Positions 7,529 through 17,681 of a stretch of DNA of 64,000 nt are shown in pieces. The stretch covers positions 4,670,001-4,734,000 of the forward strand of contig NZ_CP018319.1 of assembly GCF_001952935.1 (NCBI RefSeq), in the 5' to 3' direction. The position numbers were made by a program, and so were the translations under genes. The notes beneath the pieces were generated by a model. It was not told the DNA's origin and made no database searches. It saw only the letters and a program-made list of their open reading frames with translations. Each line of letters begins with the position of its first letter. Within the stretch, counting starts at the first letter, position 1. This DNA is from Pseudomonas frederiksbergensis (GTDB taxonomy: Bacteria > Pseudomonadota > Gammaproteobacteria > Pseudomonadales > Pseudomonadaceae).

Positions 7529-10261
7529 CTACTCGGACAAACGGATTCGAATCTGTTTTTCAATCTCGATGATGGCAAAGAGCGCAACGCCTACCCCGAT
7601 GATCAGTAGGCCATCAACGAAGGGGATCGCTTCAGTAGCAAACACCTTTTGCAGCGGTGGCGCGTAGGTGATGGCGAACTGAGCTAAGGTCACCACTACG
7701 ACGGTCATCCACACGACCTTGGTGCCACGAATGCCCTTCCAGGTAAGCGATGTGCTGTAGAGATTGCGAATGAAGAACAAATGGAATATTTCCATCACGA
7801 CTAACGTGTTCACCGCGATGGTTCGGGCCAATTCCACTGAGTAACCACGGTCGAGCGCATACGAAAAAATACCGTAAACGCCGCAGAGAAACAGAATGGA
7901 AACAAGCACCATATGCCAAACTAACGCACCGCTTATGAGTGACTGTTCGCGCGAGCGTGGCAGTCTGCGCATTGTGTTTTCTTCGGTGGGCTCGAACGCT
8001 AGCGCGATGCCGAGCGTCACTGCGGTTATCAGATTGATCCACAGAATCTGTATCGGCGTCACCGGCAGCGTAATACCGAGTAGCAGCGCGACGATGATGG
8101 TCATGGTCTCGCCCGCGTTGGTAGGCAGCGTCCAGCTCAGCACTTTCTTGATATTGTCGTAGACCGTCCGGCCTTCGCGCACCGCCGCCACGATGGACGC
8201 GAAGTTGTCATCTGCCAGCACCAAGTCTGCGGCTTCCTTGGCGGCTTCACTGCCTTTTCCACCCATGGCGATACCGGCATCGGCACGCTTTAGCGCTGGT
8301 GCGTCGTTAACGCCATCGCCGGTCATGGCCACTGTCATGCCGTTCGATTGCAGCAGCATTACCAGCCTGAGCTTATGTTCAGGGCTGGTGCGAGCAAAGA
8401 TATTGACGTCCTTTACCGCTTCCTTGAGGGCTGCATCGTTCATTGCGTCCAGGTCAACGCCAGTCAGTACCTTGTCGGGATTTTGCAGGCCAATCTGGCG
8501 GCCGATAGCGGCGGCGGTGCCTCCATGATCGCCAGTGATCATTTTTACAACAATGCCCGCCTCTTGGCATTGCTGAACTGCCTTTATCGTCTCGGGTCTA
8601 GGCGGATCAATCAGTCCGACCATGCCCAGAAAGGTTAACTTCCCTTGCACGTCCCCAAACTCCAACACGGTGTGCTCAGGCCGAACCGATCTTACTGCAA
8701 ACGCCAATACGCGCTGCCCTTTGGCCGCAATGGTGTTTGCCTGTTCGTGCCAGTAGTCCGCGTTTAGCGGCTCAGTCCCGCCAGCGCTTACAAGCTGCTG
8801 CGTGCTCATGGCCAGTATTTGCTCTGGCGCGCCCTTCACATAGATAGAGGCATGTCGATTATGGTTGTGATGCAGAGTCGCCATAAAGCGATGTTTGGCG
8901 TCAAACGGAATGGCATCGGTGCGGGGCCAGGCTCGGTGATCTTCATCGCGATCGATTCCGGTTTTCCCGGAAAATGCCAGCAAGGCACCCTCCATCGGGT
9001 CTCCCTCCACCTTCCATAAGTCCTCATGCCGGCACAGCACGGCATCGTTGCACAGGCCGGCTGCTCGCCCCAGTTCTGCCAACGCGGGGTGAGTCGATAC
9101 ATCGACTGGCAGATCGGCAAGGTTAATGCTTCCCACTGGCTGATAACCTGCGCCATCGACCGTGAAGATGAGATCGTTCGTTACTACCGATGCCACCATC
9201 ATCTCATTGCGGGTAAGTGTGCCGGTCTTATCAGTGCAGATAACGGATACCGAACCCAGCGTTTCGATGGCCGGCAGGCGACGCACAATGGCATTGCGGC
9301 GTGCCATCGCCCTGACGCCGACAGCCAGCGTGATGGTCAGGACGGCGGGCAACCCTTCAGGTATCGCCGCTACTGACATCCCGACCACGACCATAAATAT
9401 CTCGGTGAACTCGTAGTGCCCGACATAATGGCCGAACACGAGCAACAGCCCGCCAATTAACAAGATTAAGATCGTCAGCCAGCGCGCCAATACGTTCATT
9501 TGCTGGACCAGCGGAGTGGTCAGCGTTTCTACTTCTGCAAGCAGCGTGCTGATGCGTCCGATTTCAGCTGCTGCGGCGGTAGCCACTACAACTCCTGTTG
9601 CTTGTCCGCAAGCCACGAGCGTGCCGCTGAACGCCATGCAAGTCCGATCACCCAAGGCTGATTCGAGACCCACTGGATCGGTATGTTTTTCTACGGGTAC
9701 GGATTCACCGGTAAGTATGGCTTCTTGAATCTGTAGTCTGTTCGCGTGTAACAGGCGTAAATCAGCAGGTACTTTATCTCCGGCCTCCAGCAACACGATA
9801 TCGCCCGGTACTAGCTTCTCGCCTGCAACGTTCAAGCGTTCGCCTGCGCGAATCACCGCTGCGTGCGGTGCCAGCATCTGCCGGATAGCGTCCATGGCTT
9901 TTTCCGCTTTGCCTTCCTGGACGTAGCCAATGATTGCGTTTGCAATAACCACTGCAAGAATCACCACTGTATCCCACAGGTGTTGCAGCATCGCGGTAAT
10001 TGCAGCGGAACCTAGAAGCACGTAAATCAGAATGTTGTGAAATTGCAGCAAAAACTTCAGCCACGCAGGTCGCCGTGCTGCTTCTGGCAGACGGTTGAAA
10101 CCCGTGCAGGCAAGCCGGGCTTGAACTTCGGTAGCCTCCAGTCCGACGTGTTCATTGACCTTAAGCAGGCTCGTTACCTGATCTGCAGGAAGGGTGTGCC
10201 AGGCCACGGAATGCGTGGAAGTGGGTGATTGCTCAGTTGTTGCGTCGGCCACCGCCTTCAT
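7529..10261 (-). CDS. P-type cation ATPase (type II, Ca2+-like)
   Basis: A 910-residue P-type ATPase. Visible motifs are TGES (184-187, actuator), IPEGLP (300-305, TM4), the phosphorylation motif DKTGT with D344, and TGDGVNDAPALK in the hinge. There are about ten membrane segments and no N-terminal metal-binding domain. The length and PEGLP motif fit the type IIA/PMR1-like group pumping Ca2+ or another cation; the ion is not certain. The start at 10261 follows an AGGAGAT ribosome site; a 50-residue upstream extension is open but lacks such support. It is followed by a uspA gene and preceded on the other strand by nhaA. Confidence 0.9.
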   Translation of the reverse strand: MKAVADATTEQSPTSTHSVAWHTLPADQVTSLLKVNEHVGLEATEVQARLACTGFNRLPEAARRPAWLKFLLQFHNILIYVLLGSAAITAMLQHLWDTVVILAVVIANAIIGYVQEGKAEKAMDAIRQMLAPHAAVIRAGERLNVAGEKLVPGDIVLLEAGDKVPADLRLLHANRLQIQEAILTGESVPVEKHTDPVGLESALGDRTCMAFSGTLVACGQATGVVVATAAAAEIGRISTLLAEVETLTTPLVQQMNVLARWLTILILLIGGLLLVFGHYVGHYEFTEIFMVVVGMSVAAIPEGLPAVLTITLAVGVRAMARRNAIVRRLPAIETLGSVSVICTDKTGTLTRNEMMVASVVTNDLIFTVDGAGYQPVGSINLADLPVDVSTHPALAELGRAAGLCNDAVLCRHEDLWKVEGDPMEGALLAFSGKTGIDRDEDHRAWPRTDAIPFDAKHRFMATLHHNHNRHASIYVKGAPEQILAMSTQQLVSAGGTEPLNADYWHEQANTIAAKGQRVLAFAVRSVRPEHTVLEFGDVQGKLTFLGMVGLIDPPRPETIKAVQQCQEAGIVVKMITGDHGGTAAAIGRQIGLQNPDKVLTGVDLDAMNDAALKEAVKDVNIFARTSPEHKLRLVMLLQSNGMTVAMTGDGVNDAPALKRADAGIAMGGKGSEAAKEAADLVLADDNFASIVAAVREGRTVYDNIKKVLSWTLPTNAGETMTIIVALLLGITLPVTPIQILWINLITAVTLGIALAFEPTEENTMRRLPRSREQSLISGALVWHMVLVSILFLCGVYGIFSYALDRGYSVELARTIAVNTLVVMEIFHLFFIRNLYSTSLTWKGIRGTKVVWMTVVVVTLAQFAITYAPPLQKVFATEAIPFVDGLLIIGVGVALFAIIEIEKQIRIRLSE

Positions 10262-11100
10262 CAATGAGTATCTCCTGTGCGCACAGCTCGACTGAAAGGG
10301 GCTGAGATGGTCGTGGGCGGGCATGGGTATAGCAGAATGCTTAAAATAGTCGTTGGATGTTCTTACATGCTCTCTAGTATCCAGTTGATACGAACTAAAA
10401 GATCCATGCAAACAACAGCTTGATGATTATTGACCCAAATCAGATTTTTAACGGTCGGTAGTGTGACAAAATGTTTTAATGGGTAATCTGTGCTCTAGGT
10501 TTTTTGTCATCAATGGTGCGGCTTCCTAATATTGCTCGGAGTAGGGGGGTATATAAAATATTGAATTCTGCAGTTTTGCGTCAGTCTCATCCATTAAACA
10601 TGTGACGTGCAGCTGCAATACTTTGATATTTCATTACTTTACAGTCCGCATATGGGTTGCACTCAAAGTAAGAGGCCGACGATACGGAACTCCCCCATCT
10701 TGACTGTACTGCTATCGACCGAGGTCTCTTCCAGCTCCTCTGGTGCTTCTGGTAACCGGAAATCAAACTGAGCCCCGTACCGGGCAGATGGAGCCAGAAC
10801 GCCTTGCGCGACTGTAGATTGTCGAAACTGAGTCCATCTCAAGTGGCTGGTCTGCTGTGACAACCATTTCTGCCGGCCCGTCCCATCGCACATCCAGCTC
10901 CTTTGCTTTGAAGGAGGGTGGGTGGTATGGATATTGTTACTCGTGCTGCGCTGGCTAGTCCCCAATCCAGAGCGTCGAGAGTGGTACGTGAATATTTGGT
11001 TGCAGCGGTGAGCGTTAACTGTTTCAGGCTGTTTAATGCAGCCATGTTTATCTAGGCCAGCTGTTAATATATTACCTTTTAAGTGATCCCAAGGACGTTG
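10262..11100. other. Long intergenic region before nhaA
   Basis: About 840 bp without a recognised gene. The minus strand of 10663-10920 has coding-like stretches in two different frames with no family match, which might be a decayed gene. A 42-codon plus-strand ORF (10927-11055) with a good ribosome site is listed separately. Confidence 0.4.
10927..11055 (+). CDS. Possible 42-residue ORF upstream of nhaA
   Basis: The ATG at 10927 is preceded by AAGGAGGGTGGGTGGT, a strong Shine-Dalgarno, and the frame stays open for 42 codons, ending 45 bp before nhaA. The product (MDIVTRAALASP...) has no recognised domain. It could be a leader peptide or chance. Confidence 0.2.
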   Translation: MDIVTRAALASPQSRASRVVREYLVAAVSVNCFRLFNAAMFI

Positions 11101-12294
11101 ATGACCAAGCAGCAAGCTACAGTCGAAACCCCTAGAGCTGCCGCAATTCTGGCCCGCTTCCTATCGTCGGAATCCGCGGGAGGTCTTGTGCTGATTGGGG
11201 CAGCGCTGGCAGCTTTGATTGTTGCTAACTCCCCTCTATCCCAGGGGTATTTTGCAGTCCTGCACACGGCCTGGTTGGGCATGTCTGTTGCGCACTGGGT
11301 GAATGATGGACTGATGGCGATCTTCTTCCTGATGGTCGGCCTCGAGATCAAACGAGAAGTGCTGGCGGGCGGGCTTTCCACCTGGGGCCAGCGCGCTTTA
11401 CCGGGATTTGGTGCCTTAGGCGGCATGGTTGTCCCTGCGCTGATCTACATCGCAATCAACTGGGGTCATCCTGAGACCTTGGGTGGGTGGGCCATACCCG
11501 CCGCTACCGACATCGCATTTGCCTTGGGTGTCTTATCGCTGCTGGGCAAGCGAGTTCCGATTTCACTGAAGGTATTCCTCGCCGCTTTAGCGATAATTGA
11601 CGATCTCGGCGCGGTCGTGATCATTGCCTTTTTCTATACATCGGGCCTTTCCATGCCGATGTTGCTGGCATCACTTGCGACTCTAGTCATTCTTATCGCA
11701 ATGAATCGATTGGGCGTAAGACGGCTGCTCCCGTATCTCCTGGTCGGGGGCGTGCTGTGGTTCTTCGTGCTGCAATCGGGTGTGCATGCCACCTTGGCGG
11801 GCGTCGCACTGGCAATGTGCATTCCCATGGGCAAGCCGGAAGAAGAAGCACGTTCCCCATTGATGTTCCTCGAAGAGAAGCTGCACTCATGGGTAGCATT
11901 TGCTGTAGTGCCTATATTTGGCTTAGCCAACGCAGGTGTTTCATTGGCCGGTATTTCCATGGAAAACCTGGTCGACCCCGTTCCGCTGGGTGTCGCGCTG
12001 GGTCTGTTGGTCGGCAAACAGGTCGGTATTTTTCTGTCGGCTGCGCTGGCTATTCGTTTTGGCCTGGCCAAATTGCCGGAAGGGAGTAGTTGGATACAAC
12101 TTTATGGCGTAGCGCTCTTGTGTGGCATTGGCTTCACCATGAGCTTGTTCATTGGCAATCTGGCGTTCCCTGGATCGCCTCATTTGGTCGATGAAGTCAA
12201 AGTCGGGGTATTGATCGGTTCGATTCTGGCTGCGATTGGTGGCGTCACCGTTCTGCGCCGCTGCAGCGCCCAAGCGAGTGCCGTAGCCAAGTAA
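11101..12294 (+). CDS. nhaA: Na+/H+ antiporter NhaA
   Basis: A 397-residue inner-membrane antiporter of normal family length that exchanges internal Na+ (or Li+) for protons. Family motifs are GLEIKREVLAG near residue 80, PAATDIAFALG (unwound TM4 with D137) and AIIDDLGAV with the adjacent aspartates D167-D168 that bind the ion. The ATG at 11101 has AAGGA five bases upstream and is preferred over the GTG at 11083. It lies next to a cation ATPase and a Trk K+ transporter, forming an ion and pH homeostasis group. Confidence 0.96.
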   Translation: MTKQQATVETPRAAAILARFLSSESAGGLVLIGAALAALIVANSPLSQGYFAVLHTAWLGMSVAHWVNDGLMAIFFLMVGLEIKREVLAGGLSTWGQRALPGFGALGGMVVPALIYIAINWGHPETLGGWAIPAATDIAFALGVLSLLGKRVPISLKVFLAALAIIDDLGAVVIIAFFYTSGLSMPMLLASLATLVILIAMNRLGVRRLLPYLLVGGVLWFFVLQSGVHATLAGVALAMCIPMGKPEEEARSPLMFLEEKLHSWVAFAVVPIFGLANAGVSLAGISMENLVDPVPLGVALGLLVGKQVGIFLSAALAIRFGLAKLPEGSSWIQLYGVALLCGIGFTMSLFIGNLAFPGSPHLVDEVKVGVLIGSILAAIGGVTVLRRCSAQASAVAK

Positions 12295-12313
12295 TCTCGC
12301 CTGAGAGGACCGC

Positions 12314-12339
12314 AGTATTTCTCGAAGCAAAGAAATACT
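12314..12339 (+). other. Perfect hairpin between nhaA and trkH
   Basis: AGTATTTCT (12314-12322) and AGAAATACT (12331-12339) pair perfectly around an 8-base loop. No T-run follows, so this is not a classic intrinsic terminator. It may be an mRNA-end or processing structure. Confidence 0.5.
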
Positions 12340-12457
12340 TCGGTTTAGTAACCTGCGTCAGTGAGCAAGATTCCTGTCAAAATTTTACGCAAAAATTACG
12401 GGGGAGATGAGGGGGTGTATCTGATACTGCGCGGCGTTGATTTGGCAGGCTACTTTT

Positions 12458-13912
12458 ATGTCCCTCGCAGCAATGCGGCTCATCGGCTTCATCCTAGGCA
12501 TTTTTCTGATCACGCTGGCCGTAAGCATGGCTATTCCCATGATTACGCTGGTGGCCTTCGAGCGCAGCGACGATCTGTCGGCCTTTCTCTGGTCGAGTTT
12601 GATTACCTTCATCAGCGGCCTTCTTTTGATCGTGCGTGGACGCCCTGATACTGGCCAGCTCCGTCCGAGAGATATGTACCTGTTGACGACTGGCAGTTGG
12701 GTGGTGGTGTGTACCTTCGCCGCGTTGCCAATGGTGTTCATCAGTCACATCAGTTACACCGACGCTTTCTTCGAAACGATGTCCGGCATCACAACCACGG
12801 GCTCAACTGTCCTGAGTGGTTTGGATACCGCTTCACCAGGATTGTTGATCTGGCGCTCGATGCTGCACTGGCTGGGTGGTATCGGCTTCATCGGCATGGC
12901 TGTGGCGATCCTTCCACTGTTGCGAGTGGGTGGCATGCGTCTTTTCCAGACAGAGTCCTCAGACTGGTCGGAGAAAGTGACTCCGCGTTCCCATGTGGCG
13001 GCTAAATACATCCTTTTGCTTTATGTGGGGCTGACCGGTTTCGGCGCGCTGGCGCTCTGGATCGTGGGGATGACGCCGTTTGAAGCGGTCAACCACGCAA
13101 TGTCGTTGATCTCTACTGGGGGATTCTCGACGTCGGACGCTTCACTTGGGCACTGGGCGCAGCCCGCGATTCACTGGGTAGCCGTGGTTATCATGATTCT
13201 GGGTAGCCTGCCTTTTACCTTGTACGTCGCGACATTGCGGGGCAATCGGCGTGCGTTACTGAAGGATCACCAGGTACGCGGATTTCTTGGATTCTTGATG
13301 GTCACCTGGCTGGCTGTGGGTACATGGCTATGCTTTCACAGCGACTACGTTTGGTGGGATGCATTTCGTATTGTGGCGGTCAACGTGACCTCCGTCGTCA
13401 CGACCACAGGAGTTGCAGTTGGCGATTACACACTATGGGGTAGTTTTGCCGTTCTGTTGTTCTTCTATCTGACGTTTGTCGGCGGATGCTCAGGCTCGAC
13501 GGCTGGCGGACTGAAAATTTTCCGCTTCCAAGTTGCTGCAGCCCTACTCGTGAGTAGTTTGAAGCAGTTGATCCATCCTCGAGCCGTGATTCAGAAGAAG
13601 TACAACGGCCACCCCATTGACGAGGAGATCTTGCGCTCACTTTTAACCTTCTCATTTTTCTTCACCATCACCATTGCCATAATCGCCTTAGGGCTGGCTC
13701 TGATCGGGCTGGACTGGACGACTGCTTTAAGTGGCGCCGCTACTGCAGTATGCAACGTTGGACCGGGCCTGGGCTCGATCATCGGGCCTGCCGGTAACTT
13801 CTCATCACTACCTGATGCAGCAAAATGGTTACTGACCATTGGCATGTTACTGGGGCGGTTGGAAATCCTAACCGTGCTGGTACTTGTTACGCCGGTCTTT
13901 TGGAAGTATTAG
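12458..13912 (+). CDS. trkH: Trk-type K+ uptake membrane subunit TrkH
   Basis: A 484-residue K+ channel-like subunit with four repeated pore segments. Selectivity-type loops are seen as SGITTTGST, LISTGGFSTSD, VTTTGVAVGD and AVCNVGPGLGS, plus the GGCSGSTAGGLK motif. It acts with a cytoplasmic TrkA-type protein, which is not in this window. The start is uncertain: 12458 (MSLAAM) and 12473 (MRLIGF) are both possible and neither has a strong ribosome site. It follows nhaA after 163 bp. Confidence 0.93.
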   Translation: MSLAAMRLIGFILGIFLITLAVSMAIPMITLVAFERSDDLSAFLWSSLITFISGLLLIVRGRPDTGQLRPRDMYLLTTGSWVVVCTFAALPMVFISHISYTDAFFETMSGITTTGSTVLSGLDTASPGLLIWRSMLHWLGGIGFIGMAVAILPLLRVGGMRLFQTESSDWSEKVTPRSHVAAKYILLLYVGLTGFGALALWIVGMTPFEAVNHAMSLISTGGFSTSDASLGHWAQPAIHWVAVVIMILGSLPFTLYVATLRGNRRALLKDHQVRGFLGFLMVTWLAVGTWLCFHSDYVWWDAFRIVAVNVTSVVTTTGVAVGDYTLWGSFAVLLFFYLTFVGGCSGSTAGGLKIFRFQVAAALLVSSLKQLIHPRAVIQKKYNGHPIDEEILRSLLTFSFFFTITIAIIALGLALIGLDWTTALSGAATAVCNVGPGLGSIIGPAGNFSSLPDAAKWLLTIGMLLGRLEILTVLVLVTPVFWKY

Positions 13913-13971
13913 CCCACCTATTGTGAGTTTGAGACTGGGGAAGTCTCCAATGTGGTGTGGCCCCTGTGAGG

Positions 13972-14006
13972 AAAATGCCAGTCAGCTTAGCTGACTGGCA
14001 TTTTTT
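13972..14006. terminator. Strong terminator after trkH
   Basis: A perfect 15-bp stem (AAAATGCCAGTCAGC with its complement) around a TTA loop, followed by six T residues. The A/T flanks make it usable in both directions. It closes the nhaA-trkH segment. Confidence 0.92.
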
Positions 14007-14156
14007 GGGGGGGTGAGAATCCCGATTAGGCGTCATCGCAGCGACCGATTGAGAAGCCCAAAATTGTTAGGCACCCTCAGCTTCCCACTCAAGGCGCTGG
14101 TTTCGACTACAGTAGAAAGACTCTGCATAAAGCCATAACAAGACGGAGAATTTTCC

Positions 14157-15110
14157 ATGCGAGTAAACAAACGCTTTAACCTCTTTGCAGCCACCGCTGC
14201 GTTGACAGTCTCGTGCGCAGCTAACGCCGCCCCTGTGTTCATAAACATCCTTACAGGTGGTACTAGCGGGGTCTATTACCCCATTGGGGTTGGGCTGTCA
14301 CAGATATACAGCGATGGAATACCGGGGGCGAAGACTTCTGTCCAAGCGACCAAAGCCTCAGTGGAAAATCTCAACCTTTTACAAGCTGGTCGTGGGGAGC
14401 TCGCTCTGGCGCTTGGGGACTCTGTGGCTGATGCAAAAAACGGCGTGGAAGATGCCGGATTTAAGGCCCCGCTGACAAAGTTGCGAGCAATTGCAGGAGC
14501 CTATCCGAACTACATTCAAATTGTTGCGAACAAAGAGTCCGGCATCAAAACCTTAGCGGATCTGAAAGGGAAAACCATCTCCGTCGGCGCCCCCAAGTCC
14601 GGTACCGAGCTGAACGCGCGTGCGATCTTCAGAGCTGCGGGATTGACGTACGAAGACATGAGCAAAGTCCAATACCTACCCTTTGCGGAGTCGGTCGAGC
14701 TGATCAAAAACCGTCAGTTAGATGCGACGCTTCAGTCCTCGGGGTTAGGAATGGCGGCCATCCGCGACCTTTCCTCAACCATGCCATTGAACTACGTCTC
14801 CATCCCTCCTGATGTGGTTTCGAAAATCGGCAATGCTGCGTATCAGCCTGCACAAATTCCAGCCAATACCTATGACGGACAGCCCGAATCAGTGCCTACG
14901 GTGGCGATCACTAATATTTTGGTGACGCGCGAGGACGTCTCGGATGACGTTGCCTACCAGATGACTAAGCTGATGTTCGAAAACCTCACTCGCTTAGGTA
15001 ATTCTCACTCAGCCGCCAAGGACATCAAGTTGCAAAACGCTGCCAAGAATCTGCCCATCCCACTTCACCCTGGCGCCGAGCGCTACTACAAGGAAGCTGG
15101 AGCGCTGTAA
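14157..15110 (+). CDS. TAXI-family TRAP transporter substrate-binding protein
   Basis: A 317-residue periplasmic binding protein with a signal peptide (cleavage after SCAANA, about residue 24). It has the TAXI hallmark ILTGGTSGVYYPIG at the start of the mature protein and the later GKTISVGAPKSGTE segment. These proteins feed a fused TRAP permease, which is encoded 81 bp downstream. The substrate is unknown (glutamate-like and other carboxylates are known for relatives). Confidence 0.93.
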   Translation: MRVNKRFNLFAATAALTVSCAANAAPVFINILTGGTSGVYYPIGVGLSQIYSDGIPGAKTSVQATKASVENLNLLQAGRGELALALGDSVADAKNGVEDAGFKAPLTKLRAIAGAYPNYIQIVANKESGIKTLADLKGKTISVGAPKSGTELNARAIFRAAGLTYEDMSKVQYLPFAESVELIKNRQLDATLQSSGLGMAAIRDLSSTMPLNYVSIPPDVVSKIGNAAYQPAQIPANTYDGQPESVPTVAITNILVTREDVSDDVAYQMTKLMFENLTRLGNSHSAAKDIKLQNAAKNLPIPLHPGAERYYKEAGAL

Positions 15111-15191
15111 TCCAAAAGTGCGCCACGGGGATGGTCGCTAGAGCGATAGAGCGGTTCGTACCCTTCTATGTAGTTTTGAGGCAGATACCCA

Positions 15192-17219
15192 ATGAGCGAA
15201 GATCATCATGGCATAGCCGCCAACCCACGCGACTGGCCTAAGACGCTGTTCTACGTGGCGTTGTTGTTTTCAGTTTTCCAGATTGTCACCGCTGCGTTTG
15301 CGCCTGTTTCCAGCCAGGTGCTGCGCGCGGTGCACGTTGGTTTCCTGCTGTGGGTGGTGTTTCTGAGTTACCCGGCGTATGGCAGAGCACGTCCTTGGCA
15401 GCCGTTGGCCTGGATATTGAGCCTCGCCGGGATTACCACTGCCTTGTATCAATGGTTCTTCGAGGCGGATTTGATCCAGCGTTCAGGTGACCTGACATCT
15501 GCAGACATGGTGGTTGGGCTGGTATTGATCGCATTGGTGTTTGAGGCGGCTCGTCGGGTGATGGGGATCGCGTTGCCTGTCATCTGTGGACTGTTTTTGG
15601 CATACGGTCTATTGGGTGAATACCTGCCAGGCGACCTGGCACATCGAGGCTACGGATTCGATCAAATCGTCAACCAGTTGTCATTCGGCACCGAGGGGCT
15701 CTACGGCACACCAACCTACGTTTCCGCTACCTATATTTTCCTGTTCATTTTGTTCGGTTCCTTTCTCGAACAGGCGGGCATGATCAAATTGTTCACTGAC
15801 TTCGCGATGGGACTGTTTGGCCACAAACTCGGGGGGCCGGCAAAAGTATCGGTCGCGTCATCGGCTTTGATGGGGACGATTACAGGTTCCGGCATTGCCA
15901 ACGTTGTCACGACCGGACAGTTCACGATTCCATTGATGAAGCGCTTCGGCTACAAGGCAGCATTTGCTGGCGGCGTAGAGGCGACTTCGAGCATGGGCAG
16001 CCAGCTGATGCCACCTGTGATGGGAGCTGTGGCCTTCATTATGGCGGAAACAATTAATGTCCCGTTTGTAGAGATCGCCAAAGCTGCGTTAATTCCAGCC
16101 ATCCTGTATTTCGGTTCGGTGTTCTGGATGGTTCACCTTGAGGCAAAACGCTCCGACCTTAAGGGGTTACCCAAAGACCAATGCCCCAGCGCATGGGGTG
16201 CGGTAAAGGAAAGCTGGTATTTGCTGATTCCGCTTTTTGTCCTGGTCTACCTGCTGTTTTCGGGACGTACCCCCCTATTCTCCGGAATGGTGGGTCTGGC
16301 GCTAACAGCCATCGTTATTCTCGGTTCGGCAATCATTCTTCGGGTGTCCAGTTTCGCGTTGCGATGTGCTTTTTGGATCGCTCTTGGTGTCCTCTGCGTC
16401 GGTTTTTTCCAGCTGGGTATCGGCGTGATCTTTGCGGTGATCGCCACGTTAGTGGTCATCTGCTGGTTCATCCAGGGAGGACGAGAAACCCTGAGTATTT
16501 GCCTGCACGCTTTGGTCGAAGGTGCTCATCATGCTGTGCCGGTCGGGATTGCTTGCGCTCTAGTGGGAATCATCATCGGAGTAGTGTCATTGACGGGCAT
16601 AGCCTCGACCTTCGCCGGTTACATACTGGCCATTGGCAGGGATAACTTGTTGTTGTCACTCATACTGACGATGGTTACCTGCCTGGTGTTGGGTATGGGT
16701 ATCCCGACGATTCCCAACTACATCATCACCAGTTCGATTGCAGCACCCGCTTTGCTTGAGTTGGGTGTGCCGCTGATCGTGTCGCACATGTTCGTTTTCT
16801 ATTTCGGAATTCTTGCAGACCTTACCCCACCGGTTGCCTTGGCATGCTTTGCCGCAGCGCCCATTGCCAAGGAAACAGGATTCAAGATCAGTCTGTGGGC
16901 GGTTCGTATTGCACTGGCTGGCTTTGTCATTCCTTTCATGGCGGTCTATAACCCTGCGCTCATGATGCAAGGCGACAATTTGTGGATGACGGCCTATATG
17001 TTGGTGAAGACGGTGTTGGCCGTAGGCCTTTGGGGAATGGCGTCCACAGGCTATCTGCAACAGAAGATGCCGATTTGGGAGCGTCTATTGAGTTTCGCCG
17101 CAGGTGCCTTGTTGGTCGTTGCGCTGCCGTTGACCGACGAAATCGGTTTCGTGCTGGGTGTGTTGATAATACTTCAGCATGTCTGGCGGTCTCGTCATGT
17201 CGGACCGGCCATAGCATGA
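15192..17219 (+). CDS. TRAP transporter fused permease (4TM/12TM)
   Basis: A 675-residue integral membrane protein in which the small DctQ-like and large DctM-like permeases are fused, the form that partners TAXI binding proteins. Recognisable are SALMGTITGSGIANVVTTGQFTIPLMKRFG mid-protein and the second-half GMGIPTIPNYIITSS segment. It imports substrate with a Na+ or H+ gradient. Its stop overlaps the next start (ATGA). Confidence 0.94.
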   Translation: MSEDHHGIAANPRDWPKTLFYVALLFSVFQIVTAAFAPVSSQVLRAVHVGFLLWVVFLSYPAYGRARPWQPLAWILSLAGITTALYQWFFEADLIQRSGDLTSADMVVGLVLIALVFEAARRVMGIALPVICGLFLAYGLLGEYLPGDLAHRGYGFDQIVNQLSFGTEGLYGTPTYVSATYIFLFILFGSFLEQAGMIKLFTDFAMGLFGHKLGGPAKVSVASSALMGTITGSGIANVVTTGQFTIPLMKRFGYKAAFAGGVEATSSMGSQLMPPVMGAVAFIMAETINVPFVEIAKAALIPAILYFGSVFWMVHLEAKRSDLKGLPKDQCPSAWGAVKESWYLLIPLFVLVYLLFSGRTPLFSGMVGLALTAIVILGSAIILRVSSFALRCAFWIALGVLCVGFFQLGIGVIFAVIATLVVICWFIQGGRETLSICLHALVEGAHHAVPVGIACALVGIIIGVVSLTGIASTFAGYILAIGRDNLLLSLILTMVTCLVLGMGIPTIPNYIITSSIAAPALLELGVPLIVSHMFVFYFGILADLTPPVALACFAAAPIAKETGFKISLWAVRIALAGFVIPFMAVYNPALMMQGDNLWMTAYMLVKTVLAVGLWGMASTGYLQQKMPIWERLLSFAAGALLVVALPLTDEIGFVLGVLIILQHVWRSRHVGPAIA

Positions 17220-17614
17220 TTGGCTTGTGCCTGGGTTTGGCCGGCGTCGCCTGGGCCGAACTCCCTGTTTCAAGCTTTACACTGGCTTGGAATCACACAA
17301 TTGAAAAAATTCGTTGGGAAGAAGACTACCGCGTCTCGGAACAGGGACTTGTGCTCACCGAAGCCAGGGTCAAAGGGAATGGCGCAGGCATGGAAATTCC
17401 CCCTGGGGCCAGTTTGGAAAAAGGCAGTTGGCACTATCAACGCCACCTGCCGCCCATGCAACCGTTGAACCTGGGACGTACCCCGCAAGCAGGTGACTAC
17501 CAGCTATGCTTCGATCAGCAATGTCATGAGATGAGCGAGTGGCTGGGACCACCTGTCAGCAATCCGTCCTCAGTGGAGCTATGGAGTTGCGTGACGGACT
17601 CAGAACAACAATAA
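17216..17614 (+). CDS. DUF1850 family protein of the TAXI-TRAP locus
   Basis: A 132-residue small protein with an N-terminal hydrophobic segment (signal peptide ending near WA, residue 15) and the DUF1850 pattern of FTLAWNHTIEKIRWEEDYRV. The ATG overlaps the permease stop by four bases (ATGA), indicating translational coupling. DUF1850 genes regularly accompany TAXI-TRAP permeases; the role is not known. Confidence 0.85.
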   Translation: MIGLCLGLAGVAWAELPVSSFTLAWNHTIEKIRWEEDYRVSEQGLVLTEARVKGNGAGMEIPPGASLEKGSWHYQRHLPPMQPLNLGRTPQAGDYQLCFDQQCHEMSEWLGPPVSNPSSVELWSCVTDSEQQ

Positions 17615-17681
17615 GTGGCCAGAAGCACAAACGTGAAAGCCCTGTCCGGATACGAACGTCCAGTACCCGGACAGGCAGGCA